From the NCBI GenBank assembly GCA_905197045.1, contig CAJJXG010000029.1, forward strand, positions 1-8,173: DNA of 8,173 bases, in the 5' to 3' direction. Within the stretch, counting starts at the first letter, position 1; every line of letters starts with the position of its first letter. A program made the translations under genes and the position numbers. The stretch comes from an uncultured Caryophanales bacterium (GTDB lineage Bacteria; Bacillota_I; Bacilli_A; RFN20; CAG-826). Positions 1 to 6,662 of this stretch are shown here, in pieces. The notes under the pieces are model-generated. The model saw only the letters and a list, made by a program, of their open reading frames with translations, was not told where the DNA came from and searched no databases.

Positions 1-2
1 AT

Positions 3-55
3 TTCATAAAAAAGTACCCCTTTCCTAATGTCTAGGATTTGGGGTACCTCTCAAA
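3..55 (-). repeat. Left copy of a 53-bp dispersed repeat (inverted relative to the right copy)
   Basis: These 53 bases are a perfect reverse complement of the last 53 bases of the window (8121-8173). The identity stops at base 56 on the inner side and runs to the window edge on the other copy, so the full repeat may be longer. The unit contains an imperfect palindrome (arms at 14-20 and 41-47, inner arms at 24-27 and 33-36) and ends, on the minus strand, in a T6 run followed by ATGAA. The identity covers loops and flanks as well as stems, so shared ancestry or copying explains it better than two independently evolved terminators. It lies 20 bp beyond the 3' end of the tRNA. No target-site duplication can be judged because the outer flanks are missing. 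Confidence 0.9.
8..47 (-). terminator. Terminator-like hairpin downstream of tRNA-Ala
   Basis: Read on the minus strand, a 7-bp GC-rich stem (GTACCCC with GGGGTAC, at 47-41 and 20-14) encloses an internal loop and a second 4-bp stem (CCTA with TAGG). It is followed at once by six T residues (13-8). This is the layout of a rho-independent terminator, and it sits about 29 nt after the tRNA CCA end, where a terminator is expected. The same hairpin occurs at the other end of the window downstream of the CvpA-family gene. Confidence 0.65.
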
Positions 56-75
56 TTGCAGGTATTTTTTAGATT

Positions 76-151
76 TGGTGGACCATACCGGGCTCGAACC
101 GGTGACCTTTACAATGCCATTGTAACGCTCTCCCAGCTGCGCTAATGGCCC
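76..151 (-). tRNA. tRNA-Ala (anticodon GGC)
   Basis: A complete 76-nt tRNA folds from the minus strand. The acceptor stem GGGCCAT pairs with ATGGTCC, including the G3:U70 wobble that is the classic alanine identity element. The anticodon stem TTACA/TGTAA carries the loop ATGGCAT, with anticodon GGC at 118-116, reading GCC and GCU alanine codons. The T arm has ACCGG, loop TTCGAGC, CCGGT. The discriminator base is A and the CCA end is encoded (78-76). A promoter lies just upstream and a terminator-like hairpin just downstream, so it appears to be a single-gene unit. Confidence 0.97.
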
Positions 152-163
152 ATCAGCCTTGTT

Positions 164-193
164 ATCTTACCATAAAGAGGTAATTTATATCAA
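164..193 (-). promoter_or_regulatory. Promoter of tRNA-Ala
   Basis: On the minus strand, a -35 box TTGATA (193-188) and a -10 box TAAGAT (169-164) are separated by 18 bp. The bases TGG directly before TAAGAT give an extended -10 element. The -10 box ends 12 nt before the mature tRNA 5' end, which leaves room for a short 5' leader removed by RNase P. This is inferred from consensus match and position only. Confidence 0.65.
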
Positions 194-362
194 GAGTTAT
201 TTCTACTTGGAATTTTTATCAAGATTTCTTTTTTCCTTATCATTTTTGTTTATGTTTTTACTTAAAAGTATAGAATATTTTTGATAGTGATTTAACTTAA
301 CTAACTTATGTTAATATTCCACTATCTTAACTTCAAGAACATTAAATTGCGGAGGTAAGTTT
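194..362 (+). promoter_or_regulatory. Upstream control region of the KAP-like NTPase gene, with inverted repeat
   Basis: This is a very AT-rich gap between the divergent tRNA and NTPase genes. A possible plus-strand promoter is TTGTTT (246-251), 17 bp, TATAGA (269-274); the match is only moderate. Downstream lies an interrupted inverted repeat, GATAGTG (283-289) with CACTATC (320-326), with a shorter nested pair TTAAC (292-296) and GTTAA (310-314). It could fold in the leader RNA or bind a protein. The 12-mer TTGATAGTGATT at 281-292 recurs at 403-414 inside the first codons of the gene. The gene has a strong Shine-Dalgarno, GGAGGT at 351-356, 6 nt before the ATG. Confidence 0.4.
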
Positions 363-1373
363 ATGAATAAAAGAAACATCTTAGATGATTTAAATAAGTT
401 TATTGATAGTGATTATAATATTATTCTTCTCGATGGTCCTTGGGGTAGTGGAAAAACTTATCTTTTAAATGAATATGTTAAAGCTAATGATTCAAAAGGG
501 GTACGTTTTTATTATGTTTCGCTTCATGGAATGAAAAATATTGATGAAATCAATACTAATCTTTTTATGAAAGTACATCCTGATGCAAAAAATATCAATG
601 ATATTGTCCCTAATGTTATAAACCCATTTGAAGAGGAAGTTGATACTGAAAAAACACTTGCCTATCTTCTTAAAATAAACAAATTAAAACCAAATAAGGT
701 TGTTATACTTGATGATCTTGAACGATATGCCTCTAGTGATTATGATGCTTTTTTAAGTTATCTTACAAATCTAATTGCAACAGGATGCAAGGTCATTGTC
801 GTTTCTAATTTACTCGATTTTGGAACTAGTGAACTTTATTTATTTAATACTTATAAAGAAAAGATTTTTGATCGAATTTATAAGGCAGAACTTTTTGATA
901 AAAATGTTTTAAATGAAAAGTTTGGGAATTATGAAAAATATGTTGATGAAACAATGGTTGATTTAAGCAAGCAAAATTACCGTTTAATTGAAAAAATCGT
1001 TTTGTTTATGAATGAAATCACCGCAAAAATCAAATTAAATGATCAAAAATTAACTGAAAAAGGTAGTAGAGATCTTCTCTATTATGCAACGATGTTTATT
1101 TCAACATATTATGAAAGTAGGAGAGCTTATTTAAATAAAGTTTGTGATCGTTTATCAGTTGACCAAGAAAGAGATTTAAAAGAAAAATCAGATAGTGAAG
1201 CATCATTTTTAGATGTTAATTTAATTTGTATTGAACACATTAACTATAAACTTAAAAAACCACATTACGATGATGAATATTTATGTTTTTTAGGTCTTTA
1301 CAAAGCCTATATGTATTCTGAATATGAGATACTTTTAAACTTTTTAAACAAACACTCTCTTATAAAACAGTAA
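363..1373 (+). CDS. Small KAP-like P-loop NTPase, function unknown
   Basis: The 336-residue protein has a Walker A motif GPWGSGKT (residues 25-32), very close to the GPWGSGKT form typical of KAP NTPases. A Walker B strand and hydrophilic tail VVILDDLER follow at 113-121, then a sensor-like strand ending in Asn (KVIVVSN, 143-149), and KEKIFDRIY (165-173), which resembles the conserved KAP segment after the ATPase core. The helical C-terminal half (about 200-336) has no motif I recognise and no clear membrane segment, although many KAP proteins carry membrane insertions and are longer. KAP proteins are often membrane-associated and some occur in phage-defence loci; no defence partner is visible here. 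Start chosen from the GGAGGT site. Other readings are a general STAND/AAA-type ATPase. Family confidence is fair; the biological role is not known. Confidence 0.7.
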   Translation: MNKRNILDDLNKFIDSDYNIILLDGPWGSGKTYLLNEYVKANDSKGVRFYYVSLHGMKNIDEINTNLFMKVHPDAKNINDIVPNVINPFEEEVDTEKTLAYLLKINKLKPNKVVILDDLERYASSDYDAFLSYLTNLIATGCKVIVVSNLLDFGTSELYLFNTYKEKIFDRIYKAELFDKNVLNEKFGNYEKYVDETMVDLSKQNYRLIEKIVLFMNEITAKIKLNDQKLTEKGSRDLLYYATMFISTYYESRRAYLNKVCDRLSVDQERDLKEKSDSEASFLDVNLICIEHINYKLKKPHYDDEYLCFLGLYKAYMYSEYEILLNFLNKHSLIKQ

Positions 1374-1379
1374 TTTAAC

Positions 1380-1414
1380 TTGTTATTTACTTTTAATAGT
1401 CTATTATAAATCTA
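1380..1414 (+). promoter_or_regulatory. Possible promoter with overlapping palindrome before the CmpB-family gene
   Basis: TTGTTA (1380-1385) and TATTAT (1402-1407) are separated by 16 bp. The -10 box ends 7 nt before the ATG at 1415, so a transcript from it would begin at or next to the start codon. A perfect 6-1-6 palindrome, TAATAG T CTATTA (1394-1406), overlaps the -10 box and could be an operator. No Shine-Dalgarno sequence is present in this gap. The region is short and AT-rich, so chance matches are quite possible. Confidence 0.35.
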
Positions 1415-2329
1415 ATGACTTTTAATTTTTTAGCACAGATTATTGAAATAAATCCAGACGGTGCATTTGGAACTTTTTTAGAATTTTTATATGTCTTTAT
1501 AATAGGAAGTTTTTTAGGCTATATTGCTGAAGTTTTATTTCGTCGTTTTGTTTCAATGAAAAAATGGATTAACCCAGGTTTTTTACGTGGCCCATGTCTT
1601 CCTTTATATGGATTTGGACTTGGAACGCTTCATTTAATTTGCCTATATACCTTTAAATATTTATGTGATCCAGCTACAGTGCCAGCTTACTATTCTTCTT
1701 TAGCTGCAGGAAATGGACCACTTCCATTTTGGGCAGTTTGTTTAATTTCAATTGCTTTAATTGGAGTAGGTATGACGCTTATTGAATATATTGCTGGTTT
1801 AATTTTTGTAAAAGGTCTTCATATTAAACTTTGGGACTATTCAAAGTTAAAAGGCAATATTCAAGGAATTATTTGTCCACTTTTTAGTTTCATTTGGTTA
1901 GTTGCTGGAACCATTTATTTATTTGGCATTTCGCCAGCTTTAAGTGATGCTATAGATTTTATGATTTCTAGATTATGGGGAATGACTTTCTTACTAGGTG
2001 GATATTTCTCATTATTCTGCGTTGATTTTATAAATTCACTAATTCTTTCGCTTAAATTAAGTGGTAAAGCAAGAAAGCTTAACTTGACAGTTGATTTTGA
2101 AAAATTTAAGATTTTACAGGTTAAAACTTCTAAAAATACTCGCTTAGCGTTAATGGCTGAAAATATTAAAAAGAGTGCTCAACCATTAAGTGATAAAATT
2201 AATAAGTTTAATACCGAATTTAAAAAACATTTATATATTGGAAACGAGATACCAGAAAAAGCAGGTGGAGAAAGTGATGAAACACCAAGAACTAAAATGG
2301 CAAGTAAGGATGATGAAATAAAAAGTTAA
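1415..2329 (+). CDS. CmpB-family putative ABC transporter permease-like membrane protein
   Basis: A 304-residue polytopic membrane protein of the family annotated as putative ABC transporter (CmpB type, earlier a DUF1113-like family). Visible hallmarks are the first helix with GSFLGYIAEVLFRR (31-44), the loop INPGFLRGPCLPLYGFG (52-68), and LWDYSKLKGNIQGIICP (139-155) before another helix. I see about five or six hydrophobic segments: roughly 19-41, 62-80, 103-134, 150-173 and 183-213. Residues from about 215 onward form a charged, Lys-rich cytoplasmic tail. No ATPase partner is adjacent and the substrate is unknown; the ABC label is by family name only. ATG 1415 is the only ATG before residue 48 and an in-frame stop at 1397 limits the upstream extension, but there is no Shine-Dalgarno. 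The gene ends 39 bp before upp. Confidence 0.8.
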   Translation: MTFNFLAQIIEINPDGAFGTFLEFLYVFIIGSFLGYIAEVLFRRFVSMKKWINPGFLRGPCLPLYGFGLGTLHLICLYTFKYLCDPATVPAYYSSLAAGNGPLPFWAVCLISIALIGVGMTLIEYIAGLIFVKGLHIKLWDYSKLKGNIQGIICPLFSFIWLVAGTIYLFGISPALSDAIDFMISRLWGMTFLLGGYFSLFCVDFINSLILSLKLSGKARKLNLTVDFEKFKILQVKTSKNTRLALMAENIKKSAQPLSDKINKFNTEFKKHLYIGNEIPEKAGGESDETPRTKMASKDDEIKS

Positions 2330-2349
2330 TTTTAACTTTTTATTTTTTT
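2318..2349 (+). terminator. AT-rich hairpin plus T7 tract between the CmpB gene and upp (weak terminator or attenuator)
   Basis: Two perfect 12-bp arms (2318-2329 and 2332-2343) face each other across two bases, with the CmpB stop codon inside the left arm. Seven T residues follow at 2343-2349. The layout is that of an intrinsic terminator, but only one pair in the stem is G-C, so termination may be weak. It ends just before the upp Shine-Dalgarno. It may end the upstream transcript, protect an mRNA end, or act as an attenuator for upp. Confidence 0.45.
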
Positions 2350-2368
2350 ATATAGGAGAAAAGGAAAT

Positions 2369-2995
2369 ATGTTACATATCATTGATAACCCATTAATTGC
2401 AGTAAAACTTAATTACATGAGAGATGAAAGAACAAATTCTAAAGATTTTAGAACTTTACTTGATGAAATCTCTTCATTAATGACTCTTGAAGTTTTTAAA
2501 GATTTAAAGGCTGTTCCAACAGGAGATAAAATTAAAACTCCAACTGGTTCTGAAATTGATAAACTTAAACTTAATTACAATATTATTGTTGTTCCAATTT
2601 TAAGAGCTGGAATTGGAATGAGTAATGGCGTCATTAATATGTTACCAACTGCTAGAATTGGTCATATTGGTTTATATCGTGATGAAAAGACTTTAAAACC
2701 AGTTGAATATTTTTGTAAATTACCTCATGTAAGTGATCCACTCGTTTTAATTTGTGATCCAATGCTTGCAACTGGAGGAAGTGCTTGTGATGCAATTACA
2801 ATGATTAAAAAAAGAGGATACCATAATATTCGTCTTTTAAATTTAGTTGGTGCACCAGAAGGCGTAAAAAAAGTAGAAGAAATGCATCCTGATGTTGATA
2901 TTTATATTGCTTCTCTTGATGAAAAACTAAATGAAAAAGGTTACATTCTTCCTGGCCTTGGTGATGCTGGCGATAGAATATTTGGAACTTTATAA
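2369..2995 (+). CDS. upp: Uracil phosphoribosyltransferase
   Basis: Transfers the phosphoribosyl group of PRPP to uracil, giving UMP and pyrophosphate (EC 2.4.2.9), in cytoplasmic pyrimidine salvage. The 208-residue length is the normal family length. The type I phosphoribosyltransferase PRPP loop is CDPMLATGGSA (129-139). Other family marks are the N-terminal NPLI...KL..MR pattern (7-18), PILRAGIGMSNG (76-87), RIGHIGLYRDE (96-106), and the C-terminal uracil-binding region YILPGLGDAGDRIFG (192-206). AGGAG at 2354-2358 lies 10 nt before the ATG, with a second purine stretch AAGG closer in. The gene is followed by a strong hairpin. An AT-rich hairpin and T tract just upstream may affect its expression. 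No uracil permease gene is next to it. Confidence 0.97.
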   Translation: MLHIIDNPLIAVKLNYMRDERTNSKDFRTLLDEISSLMTLEVFKDLKAVPTGDKIKTPTGSEIDKLKLNYNIIVVPILRAGIGMSNGVINMLPTARIGHIGLYRDEKTLKPVEYFCKLPHVSDPLVLICDPMLATGGSACDAITMIKKRGYHNIRLLNLVGAPEGVKKVEEMHPDVDIYIASLDEKLNEKGYILPGLGDAGDRIFGTL

Positions 2996-3006
2996 AGAAT
3001 GTTAAA

Positions 3007-3040
3007 AATAAAATATCTCTCCTGTGAGAGATATTTTATT
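3007..3040. terminator. Bidirectional terminator between upp and the ABC exporter operon
   Basis: A perfect 14-bp stem (3007-3020 with 3027-3040) surrounds the 6-nt loop CCTGTG. The outer part of the stem is A-rich on the left and T-rich on the right, so each strand ends its hairpin in a U-rich run. It lies 11 bp after the upp stop and 6 bp from the stop of the convergent exporter gene, so it can serve both. Confidence 0.85.
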
Positions 3041-3046
3041 ATCTAC

Positions 3047-4906
3047 TTATTCTAATTCAGCTTTTCCTTCATAAAGAGCATAATATTTGCCCTTTAATTT
3101 TAATAGTTCATCGTTTGAACCGCGTTCAACTATTTTTCCATTTTCTAGATATAAAATCGCATCACTATTTTTAACAGTTGAAAGACGATGAGCAATAACT
3201 AAAACTGTACGATTTTGCATTAAAACATCCATTGATTTTTGAACGAGTTTTTCACTACGTGTATCAATATTACTAGTGGCTTCATCAAGAATTAAAATAG
3301 GTGGCATACTTAAGGCGGCACGTGCTAAAGCAAGAAGCTGACGTTGGCCTTCTGATAAATTGTGCCCATCATCATAAAGCATAGTATCATAGCCATTTGG
3401 TAACATTCTAATAAATGAATCACAGTTTGCGATTTTAGCGGCAGTAATAACTTCTTCATCACTAGAATGCATTCTGGAATATTTAATATTTTCTTTTATC
3501 GTTCCAGTAAATAGGTGAGTATCTTGAGTAACCATTGAAATTGAGCGTCTTAAACCTTCAAGTTTCATATCTTTTACGTCAATTCCATCATATAAAATTT
3601 GCCCTTTTTGAATATTATAAAATCTTGTAATTAAGGAGATAATCGTAGTTTTTCCAGCACCAGTTGAGCCAACAAAAGCGATTTTTTGACCATCTTTTGC
3701 ATAAAAACTAATATCTTTTAAAACTTCTTTATTAGGAACATAACCAAATGTTACGTTTTTAAAAACAATTTCGCCTTTTAATGGAACAAGTTTTACGCTT
3801 CCATCTTCTTGTGGTACGCTCCAAGCATAACGAGATTTATAATCGTGAAGTTTAGTAGCATCTCCTAGTTTAACTAATTCAACTTTTCCATTATCTTCCT
3901 CTTCTTTTTGATCTAAAAAGCGGAATATTCTTTCACTACCAGCTAAAGCAGTGAGAATATTGTTAATATGTTGGGTGAAAAAGTTAAATGGTTGAGCGCT
4001 TTGTCTAACATTAACTAAATAGGTAGTTAAAGCACCGATTCCAACAATCCATCCATTTACTAAAAAGAAACTACCAACAACACAAGCAACTGCAAATTCA
4101 ATATAAGATAAAGAAACGATTACAGGGACATTAAGTTGAGTATGGAAGAAAGATTTAGTTGAAGCATTTAGCCAATTTTTATTAACCTTATCAAAACTTT
4201 CAAAACTATTTTCTTCATGATTAAAGGCTTTAATTACTCTTACACCATTTATATCTTCTTCAACTTTAGAATTGATGTTTGCGATTTCACTTTGTTGCAT
4301 TGTGAAATATTTACGGCATTTTTTCGTATTAAAGTAAATAAATAAAGCAATACCTAGCATGAAAACATAGACAATAAGTGCTAGATAAACATTAATTACA
4401 AGAAGAACAACAATTGTTCCAACGATATTACAAAATGAAAGGACAATATTTGCGAAGCTATCATTTAAAGCGTTTACTAAAGTATCGACATCGTTAGTAA
4501 AATAGCTCATTATTTCACCATGATTATGTTCGTCAAAATAAGATAATGGTAAATTTTGATTATGAATTGATAATTCTTTTCTTAAATTATAAAGTACGCT
4601 TTGTGATAAACGAACCATGATTTGGGTATAAGATAAATCACAAATTACTCCAGCTCCATAAACTCCAATTAAAGTTAAAGTTGAATAAAGTAAAGCTTCA
4701 TTATCTTCATTTTTTATTGCAGTATCGATTACTCTTCCTAACATATAAGAGCCGTAAATATTAGCAAAAGAAGTGTAGATAACCAAAATTACTACAAGTA
4801 TTAAAAGATATTTTTTCTTTCCAAAATACTTAAATAAGCGTAATAAAGTTTTAAAAACATTTGTTGGGCGAGCATACTTTTGAGGAGTGCTATTAATTTT
4901 AGGCAT
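3047..4906 (-). CDS. ABC exporter subunit with the catalytically competent ATP site (heterodimeric multidrug-type)
   Basis: A 619-residue half-transporter: an N-terminal domain with about six membrane helices (around 33-300), then a nucleotide-binding domain. ATPase motifs, numbered from the ATG: Walker A GSTGAGKTT (413-421), Q-loop Gln461, signature NLSEGQ with Glu in place of the usual Gly (516-521), Walker B ILILDE with catalytic Glu542, and switch His573 in AHRLST. This is the LmrD/TM288/YheH-like partner of a heterodimeric exporter; the altered signature belongs to the degenerate site shared with its partner. An extra linker of about 40 residues (334-378) lies between the domains, as is common in these partners. 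The ATG at 4906 is preferred over GTG at 4912: the AGGAGG at 4920-4915 is 8 nt from the ATG but only 2 nt from the GTG. It overlaps the upstream partner gene by 8 bp, implying coupled translation. The substrate cannot be read from sequence. Confidence 0.92.
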   Translation of the reverse strand: MPKINSTPQKYARPTNVFKTLLRLFKYFGKKKYLLILVVILVIYTSFANIYGSYMLGRVIDTAIKNEDNEALLYSTLTLIGVYGAGVICDLSYTQIMVRLSQSVLYNLRKELSIHNQNLPLSYFDEHNHGEIMSYFTNDVDTLVNALNDSFANIVLSFCNIVGTIVVLLVINVYLALIVYVFMLGIALFIYFNTKKCRKYFTMQQSEIANINSKVEEDINGVRVIKAFNHEENSFESFDKVNKNWLNASTKSFFHTQLNVPVIVSLSYIEFAVACVVGSFFLVNGWIVGIGALTTYLVNVRQSAQPFNFFTQHINNILTALAGSERIFRFLDQKEEEDNGKVELVKLGDATKLHDYKSRYAWSVPQEDGSVKLVPLKGEIVFKNVTFGYVPNKEVLKDISFYAKDGQKIAFVGSTGAGKTTIISLITRFYNIQKGQILYDGIDVKDMKLEGLRRSISMVTQDTHLFTGTIKENIKYSRMHSSDEEVITAAKIANCDSFIRMLPNGYDTMLYDDGHNLSEGQRQLLALARAALSMPPILILDEATSNIDTRSEKLVQKSMDVLMQNRTVLVIAHRLSTVKNSDAILYLENGKIVERGSNDELLKLKGKYYALYEGKAELE

Positions 4907-6662
4907 TATCACTACCTCCTATTTTTTGTAAGTTATCAATATCTTTATAGATTTCATCTTTTGCAAGAAGCTCTTCGTGAGTTCCAATATTAGAGATTGA
5001 ACCATTATCTAAAACGATGATTTTATCAGCATCTTTAATGGCGCTAATTTTTTGAGAAATAACTATTTTTGTTAAGTTAGGTAAATCTTTTCTTAAATTT
5101 TCCTTTACCTTGGCTTCAGTGATTTTATCAAGAGCAGAAAAAGAATCATCTAAGATTAAAATTTTTGGGTTTTTGAGGATTGCACGAGCAATACAAAGTC
5201 TTTGTCTTTGCCCTCCAGAAACCGAAGTTCCGCCTTGCGAAATCATAGTGTTAAATCCATCACTTAATTGTTTAGTAATAAAATCATAACATTCAGCAAT
5301 CTTACAGGCTCTTTCAATTTCTTCCATCGAGGCATCTTTATTGCCCCATCTTAAGTTTTCTAAAACTGTTCCTTTAAAAAGAAGTGGAGATTGAAATGAA
5401 ATAGAAACGCCTTCTCTTAAAGCGTGTAATGAATAATCTTTAATGTTTTTATCTCCAATTAAAATAGTACCTTCACTAGCATCATAAAAACGATCAATTA
5501 AAGAAATAAGAGTGGATTTAGATGAGCCTGTTTGACCAATAATCCCCACAAAATCCCCATTTTTTATTGAAAAGTTTATATTTTTTAAGACATATTCTTG
5601 AGCATCATTTTTATATTTAAAGAAAACGTTTTTAAATTCAACGTCTCCATTTTCAACAAGAAGTTTCGATTCTTGTTTATCAGCAATTTCACTACTTGCA
5701 TCAAGGACTTCGTTAACTCTATAAAATGAGGCGGTAGCTCTATTAATTGACATTAAAACATTAGATAGCATCATAATAGTTGCTAAAAGTTGCATGACAT
5801 AAGTTAAAAATGTTTGTATATCTTCAAGAGCAATAGCATGTCCTGGTTGCATATATAAGATTCCACCAAAATAAATGATTGCAATCATAGTTCCATAATT
5901 TGCAAGTTGACCGGCTGGCATTGCAAGGGCATTAATTGAAAGTGTTTTTCTTGCTGTTCCAGTTAATTCTTTATTGGCTTTATCAAATTTTTCAATTTCA
6001 AAATCTTTTTTGTAATAAGCTTTGATTGTTTTAATAGCGATTATCGATTCTTGAGTAACTCTATTAATATTATCAAGAAGCTTTTGAATCTTTAAAAAGC
6101 GAGGTTTAACAATATGAACTATTGAAAAAATCATAGCTCCTAAAAAGACTAAAGCTACAAAGAAAACAACTGATAAAGTTGGAGAGATTAAAAGAGCAAA
6201 AGTTAAAGAGAAAATAAGCATAAATGGAGCTCTTAAAGCAGGGCGCATTGAAATACATAAAGTATCGCTTAAAATTTGAACATCATTAGTTAATCTAGTT
6301 ATTAAAGATGAAGCTCTAAATTCATCTAAATTCTTAAATGAATAACTTTGAATTTTTTGATATTCGGCTTTTCTTATCTCATAGCCAAATCCACGGCAGG
6401 CGATAGCGCTAAATTTTGCACTTCCTACACCTAAAAAGAAAGAAAGCAAGGATATCACAATCATTACCCCGCCTATCATAAGTACATAATTTATATCCAT
6501 CGTATAAGTTGTGTTATCTGTGGTATGAATTCCATTTTTTATGAGTACATTCATTAAAAATGGTAAAAATACCTCACAACAACTTTCTAAAACTATGCAT
6601 AATATAGCGGCGATAAATTGAAGCCTATAAGGCTTCATAAATTTTGCGAATTTTCTAATCAT
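4899..6662 (-). CDS. ABC exporter subunit with the degenerate ATP site (heterodimeric multidrug-type)
   Basis: A 587-residue half-transporter with about six membrane helices in residues 1-310 and an ATPase domain after about 340. Motifs: Walker A GQTGSSKST (376-384), with Ser before the Lys in place of Gly; Q-loop Gln424; canonical signature VSGGQ (481-485); Walker B ILILDD with Asp506 where the catalytic Glu should be; and Gln537 in place of the switch His (ISQKIS). This is the LmrC/TM287/YheI-like partner, in which one of the two ATP sites binds but hardly hydrolyses ATP. The missing residues are therefore a family feature, not decay. It is the first gene of a two-gene operon and its end overlaps the next gene by 8 bp. 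The start has only a weak, close AAGG (6669-6666). ATG 6662 is kept because the residues just before the first helix look family-like. Drug, lipid or peptide export are all possible. Confidence 0.92.
   Translation of the reverse strand: MIRKFAKFMKPYRLQFIAAILCIVLESCCEVFLPFLMNVLIKNGIHTTDNTTYTMDINYVLMIGGVMIVISLLSFFLGVGSAKFSAIACRGFGYEIRKAEYQKIQSYSFKNLDEFRASSLITRLTNDVQILSDTLCISMRPALRAPFMLIFSLTFALLISPTLSVVFFVALVFLGAMIFSIVHIVKPRFLKIQKLLDNINRVTQESIIAIKTIKAYYKKDFEIEKFDKANKELTGTARKTLSINALAMPAGQLANYGTMIAIIYFGGILYMQPGHAIALEDIQTFLTYVMQLLATIMMLSNVLMSINRATASFYRVNEVLDASSEIADKQESKLLVENGDVEFKNVFFKYKNDAQEYVLKNINFSIKNGDFVGIIGQTGSSKSTLISLIDRFYDASEGTILIGDKNIKDYSLHALREGVSISFQSPLLFKGTVLENLRWGNKDASMEEIERACKIAECYDFITKQLSDGFNTMISQGGTSVSGGQRQRLCIARAILKNPKILILDDSFSALDKITEAKVKENLRKDLPNLTKIVISQKISAIKDADKIIVLDNGSISNIGTHEELLAKDEIYKDIDNLQKIGGSDNA

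Noticed and set aside
56..75. Additional element between the left repeat and the tRNA
   Set aside because: Twenty bases with an A/T run only; no stem, promoter or repeat could be supported.
3..151. tRNA-Ala 3' end as an integration (att) site
   Set aside because: The repeat does not contain any part of the tRNA 3' end and no integrase or second partial tRNA copy is present. The NTPase lies on the tRNA's 5' side.
4899..6662. ABC subunit as a decaying pseudogene because catalytic residues are missing
   Set aside because: The frame is intact and full length, the signature is canonical, and Glu-to-Asp plus His-to-Gln changes are a regular feature of one partner in heterodimeric exporters.
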